DNA of 64,000 bases from Nonomuraea angiospora (GTDB taxonomy: Bacteria; Actinomycetota; Actinomycetes; Streptosporangiales; Streptosporangiaceae), in assembly GCF_014873145.1 (NCBI RefSeq), contig NZ_JADBEK010000001.1, forward strand, positions 7,874,001 through 7,938,000. The letters run 5' to 3'. Position numbers and translations under genes: made by a program. Shown here piece after piece: positions 61,835 through 64,000 of the stretch (the stretch's first letter is position 1; each line of letters begins with the position of its first letter). The notes beneath the pieces were generated by a model, which saw only the letters and a program-made list of their open reading frames with translations, was not told where the DNA came from and searched no databases.

Positions 61835-63178
61835 TCAGGTGGCGGTCCGGGAAAGCTCGGGGCTGGGGGTCCCCGCGCGTTCCTGCCGGGACGGCGACCG
61901 GGCGCCGAGCGCCAGTCCCAGAGCCAGGCAGACCAGCGGGATCGCCGGGATCACGTACCGCACGTCGTAGGCCGCCAGGAACGGCGGCGAGGCGACCAGC
62001 GCGAGCGCCGTGACCCCGGGCAGCAGCGCGTCCCACCGCCGCCGCACGATCGCCGTCGCCAGCGCGCCGACCAGGGCCAGCATGAGCAGCGGGAACGGCA
62101 CGTACCCAAAGCGCTGGTACGCCCGCAGCCACCCCGCGAAAGGCTCCACGACCCGGGTGGCGGCCGGTCCGGCCTCGTACGACTCGGCGATGCCGCGTAC
62201 CGACTCGCTCAAGGGGCGCTCGGCGGAGGGGAACTTGTACGGCGTCTTCTCGTCCACCGCCGTGCGCTCCCAGCGCAGCAGCTGCGTGAGGTCGGTCGCG
62301 ACCGCCGCGGCGTACTCGCCGGGCTGGGCGAGGATGGCCGCCCTGGCGAACTCCCCGGCGAGCTGGTTGCGATGGGCCGTCCCCGGCACCTTGAGCAGGG
62401 GGGAGAAGCTCTCCCACAGCCAGTACGGCGGGTACGGGCGCTGCTCCACCGGCATGTTCGGGCAGAGCACCGCCAGCCGCTCCGGAGGCTTGATCACCGA
62501 GCAGTCGGCGAAGCTCATGGTCCTGGACCACAGGAAGTTCCCGTCCGCCTCGGTCAGCGCGAACTTCCCCTTCTCCACCTTCGCCCAGGTGGCGTACGCG
62601 CCCAGCGGGATCGCGCCCGCCACCAGCAGCGCCACGAGCGGGCGCCAGCCGTACCGCCTGATCAGCAGGTAGGCGGCCGTGAGGATCAGCAGCGGCAGGC
62701 CGACCGTCCTGGTGATCCCGGCCAGGCCGAGCAGCAGGCCGCCGACGGCGGCGGTGGCGGGGGTGACGCGCCAGACCACGAGCAGGATCGCGACCGTGAC
62801 CAGCACGACGAAGACCGCGTCCGCCATGATCATGTGTTCGAGCAGCACCAGGAACTCGTCGTACAGCAGCGGGGTGACCAGCAGGGCGGCGCCCCAGCCC
62901 GGCAGGCCGCGCCGCCTCAGCAGCGCGTAGACCGCCACGGCCAGCGCCAGCATCAGCAGGTGCTGCAGGACCGTCACCAGCGTGAGGCTGTGCGCGGGGC
63001 GCAGCAGCGCCAGCAGCAACGAGTATCCGGAGGGCCTGGTGGTGCCGGGGGTCAGCTCCTCGCGCAGGAAGGCGAACGAGTCGCCGTAGAAGAGGATCGA
63101 CGGAGGGTATCCGAGCACGGCGAGCGCCCGCAGCGCGATCGCGGGCAGCAGGGCGATGACCAGGGCGCGATGTGCCAA
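61835..63178 (-). CDS. Polytopic membrane protein, glycosyltransferase-like (GT-C type)
   Basis: 447 residues from TTG 63178; a better start is not visible. About ten hydrophobic segments are present. The first loop contains YGDSFAFLREELTPGTTRPSG, in which the acidic residues are located like the catalytic loop of ArnT/mannosyltransferase proteins, and LLYDEFLVLLEHMIMADAVF lies later. The C-terminus is hydrophilic (SPSRQERAGTPSPELSRT). Its likely role is transfer of a sugar from a lipid carrier; this is inferred from topology only. The ArsR gene lies downstream on the same strand. Confidence 0.7.
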   Translation of the reverse strand: MAHRALVIALLPAIALRALAVLGYPPSILFYGDSFAFLREELTPGTTRPSGYSLLLALLRPAHSLTLVTVLQHLLMLALAVAVYALLRRRGLPGWGAALLVTPLLYDEFLVLLEHMIMADAVFVVLVTVAILLVVWRVTPATAAVGGLLLGLAGITRTVGLPLLILTAAYLLIRRYGWRPLVALLVAGAIPLGAYATWAKVEKGKFALTEADGNFLWSRTMSFADCSVIKPPERLAVLCPNMPVEQRPYPPYWLWESFSPLLKVPGTAHRNQLAGEFARAAILAQPGEYAAAVATDLTQLLRWERTAVDEKTPYKFPSAERPLSESVRGIAESYEAGPAATRVVEPFAGWLRAYQRFGYVPFPLLMLALVGALATAIVRRRWDALLPGVTALALVASPPFLAAYDVRYVIPAIPLVCLALGLALGARSPSRQERAGTPSPELSRTAT

Positions 63179-63251
63179 GGTGGATCCGCTTCCTCGTGTG
63201 TCGGGGCCCCCACAATAGTGGGTGAACCGGACATCACCCTGGCCTGATGGG

Positions 63252-63647
63252 TCAGTTCTGCTCAGGCAGGGGATCCACGAGGATCGCCGGGTCCAGATTG
63301 CGCAGGATGCCGGGGCGGTCGGTGAGGATCGGCCACTGGGTGGCCCGCGCGCATAAGATCACGTGACCCGCCGTGATGTCGCTCGATCCGTCGAGGATCT
63401 CGGCGATGTCGGGCACCTTTCCCGCGGTGAGGTCGTCGACCTGCACGGCGGAGCTGCTGATCAGATCGAAGAGTTCGACTTTCGTGGCGAGCGGGACGAT
63501 CGAATAGACGAGGGTGAGAGCGGTCGCGGGAATGCACAACCCGCCGCCCCGATAAAGAGCCAATGCCGCGATGCTGCGAGAATGATTCGTTTTCGCGACC
63601 GCTATGTCGACGAGCGCCCCCACATCGAGAACGCGCCCAGGAAGCAT
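63252..63647 (-). CDS. PIN-domain toxin (VapC-like)
   Basis: 131 residues from ATG 63647 (MLPGRVLDVGALVDIAVAKT). The first acidic residue of the PIN site is in LDVGALVD; a later acid lies in ILTDRPGILRNL. The central region shows LFDLISSSAVQVDDLTAGKV. PIN toxins cut RNA, mostly tRNA or mRNA. The middle acid is hard to place, so the active site may be altered. It is two bases downstream of the antitoxin gene, the typical order. Confidence 0.75.
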   Translation of the reverse strand: MLPGRVLDVGALVDIAVAKTNHSRSIAALALYRGGGLCIPATALTLVYSIVPLATKVELFDLISSSAVQVDDLTAGKVPDIAEILDGSSDITAGHVILCARATQWPILTDRPGILRNLDPAILVDPLPEQN

Positions 63648-63649
63648 GG

Positions 63650-63961
63650 TCAATCCTCTTGATTCCGATGCAGGCCGAGCCTGAGCATCACGTCGTCCGA
63701 AATCCGGTCCACCTTAAGAGCGTCGGCCGCCCTGTCGAGGTCGTCGCACTGCAGGTTCCAGCGTTGGATCAAGATGGTCGCGTGCGTCATGTTGCCCACT
63801 TCGCGCTCCACCGCGGCGCGAATCACATCGGAAATCATACGGCCATCGGAGCGTGCTTTTTGATGAACCGCATCAAGTGTCGCCTTGTCTAAATTTACGA
63901 TGATTGATGCTGTTTCCCCGGATTGTGTCTTGGGTTCTGCGGAAAGGCGGGGAGCCGACAT
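63650..63961 (-). CDS. Ribbon-helix-helix-type antitoxin
   Basis: 103 residues from ATG 63961. The N-terminal part has an RHH-like arrangement (SIIVNLDKATLDAVHQKARS, then MISDVIRAAVEREVG) for binding the promoter of the pair. The C-terminal part is acidic and helical (CDDLDRAADALKVDRISDDV) and should wrap the PIN toxin. It ends two bases before the toxin. Stability of the pair at the window edge supports a true toxin-antitoxin unit, though the promoter is at the very end. Confidence 0.75.
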   Translation of the reverse strand: MSAPRLSAEPKTQSGETASIIVNLDKATLDAVHQKARSDGRMISDVIRAAVEREVGNMTHATILIQRWNLQCDDLDRAADALKVDRISDDVMLRLGLHRNQED

Positions 63962-64000
63962 CGGCCACGACGGTGGTGCGGGGGTGTCAGGGGCCTTGTC

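Noticed and set aside
1..64000. CRISPR arrays and rRNA
   Set aside because: No regularly spaced repeats with unique spacers and no rRNA-like sequence was found. The 21-bp tandem at 60649 has no spacers.

Overview
The window is GC-rich with actinomycete-style gene content: BTAD/LAL/LuxR-type large regulators, ECF sigma factors, frequent GTG/TTG starts, CsoR-like copper boxes and a DLW-39 gene. A filamentous actinomycete of the Streptosporangiaceae kind (for example Nonomuraea) is a reasonable guess, but taxonomy is inferred only from protein style. No rRNA and no CRISPR array are visible; one intact tRNA (tRNA-Ala, TGC) is present.

Region 1 (1-11.1 kb): the end of a methyltransferase gene, a 5'-truncated exported-protein remnant, a DrrA/DrrB-type ABC exporter, a very large BTAD/NB-ARC regulator on the opposite strand, an ECF sigma factor with its CU044_5270-type partner, a DUF3995-like membrane protein, and a divergent operon of SRPBCC-like protein, second sigma factor and alpha/beta hydrolase.

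Region 2 (11.1-25.1 kb): an accessory mosaic of NUDIX hydrolase, SNF2 helicase, decayed IS701 and IS5-type transposases, small unknown genes, a GntR-TetR fusion regulator diverging from a membrane protein across a repeated operator, a GlxA-type regulator with a membrane-anchored DJ-1/PfpI protein, an ADP-ribosylglycohydrolase, an integrase remnant and a phosphotransferase. Three near-identical stem-loops (15.39, 19.20 and 25.07 kb) resemble copies of a terminator downstream of the tRNA and suggest repeated insertion at one tRNA locus.

Region 3 (25.11-42.57 kb): an integrated island bounded by a perfect 43-bp direct repeat that is the 3' part of tRNA-Ala. It holds a small unknown gene, a RusA-like nuclease, a WXG-like/ADP-ribosyltransferase toxin/immunity operon, a decayed IS630, a type I restriction-modification operon in the order hsdR-hsdS-hsdM followed by a PD-(D/E)xK nuclease gene, a separate coiled-coil protein of unknown function, an apparently intact IS481-type element and a truncated, frameshifted integrase. 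The island looks like a defence and competition cargo that has lost its own mobility.

Region 4 (42.5-64 kb): the chromosome resumes with tRNA-Ala, a phosphonatase-like HAD protein and DLW-39. Then come a copper locus (MFS pump, CopZ, secreted copper-type protein, CopA) with four CsoR-like palindromes, an MFS/MocR divergent pair, a universal stress protein, a LAL-BTAD regulator with a 53-residue partner and a LuxR-type ATPase regulator. After these are an SCO6745-like protein, a secreted BTRD1-like repeat protein, a CadD-type transporter, a small tyrosine phosphatase, an ArsR regulator with its own palindrome, a membrane glycosyltransferase-like protein and a PIN toxin/RHH antitoxin pair.
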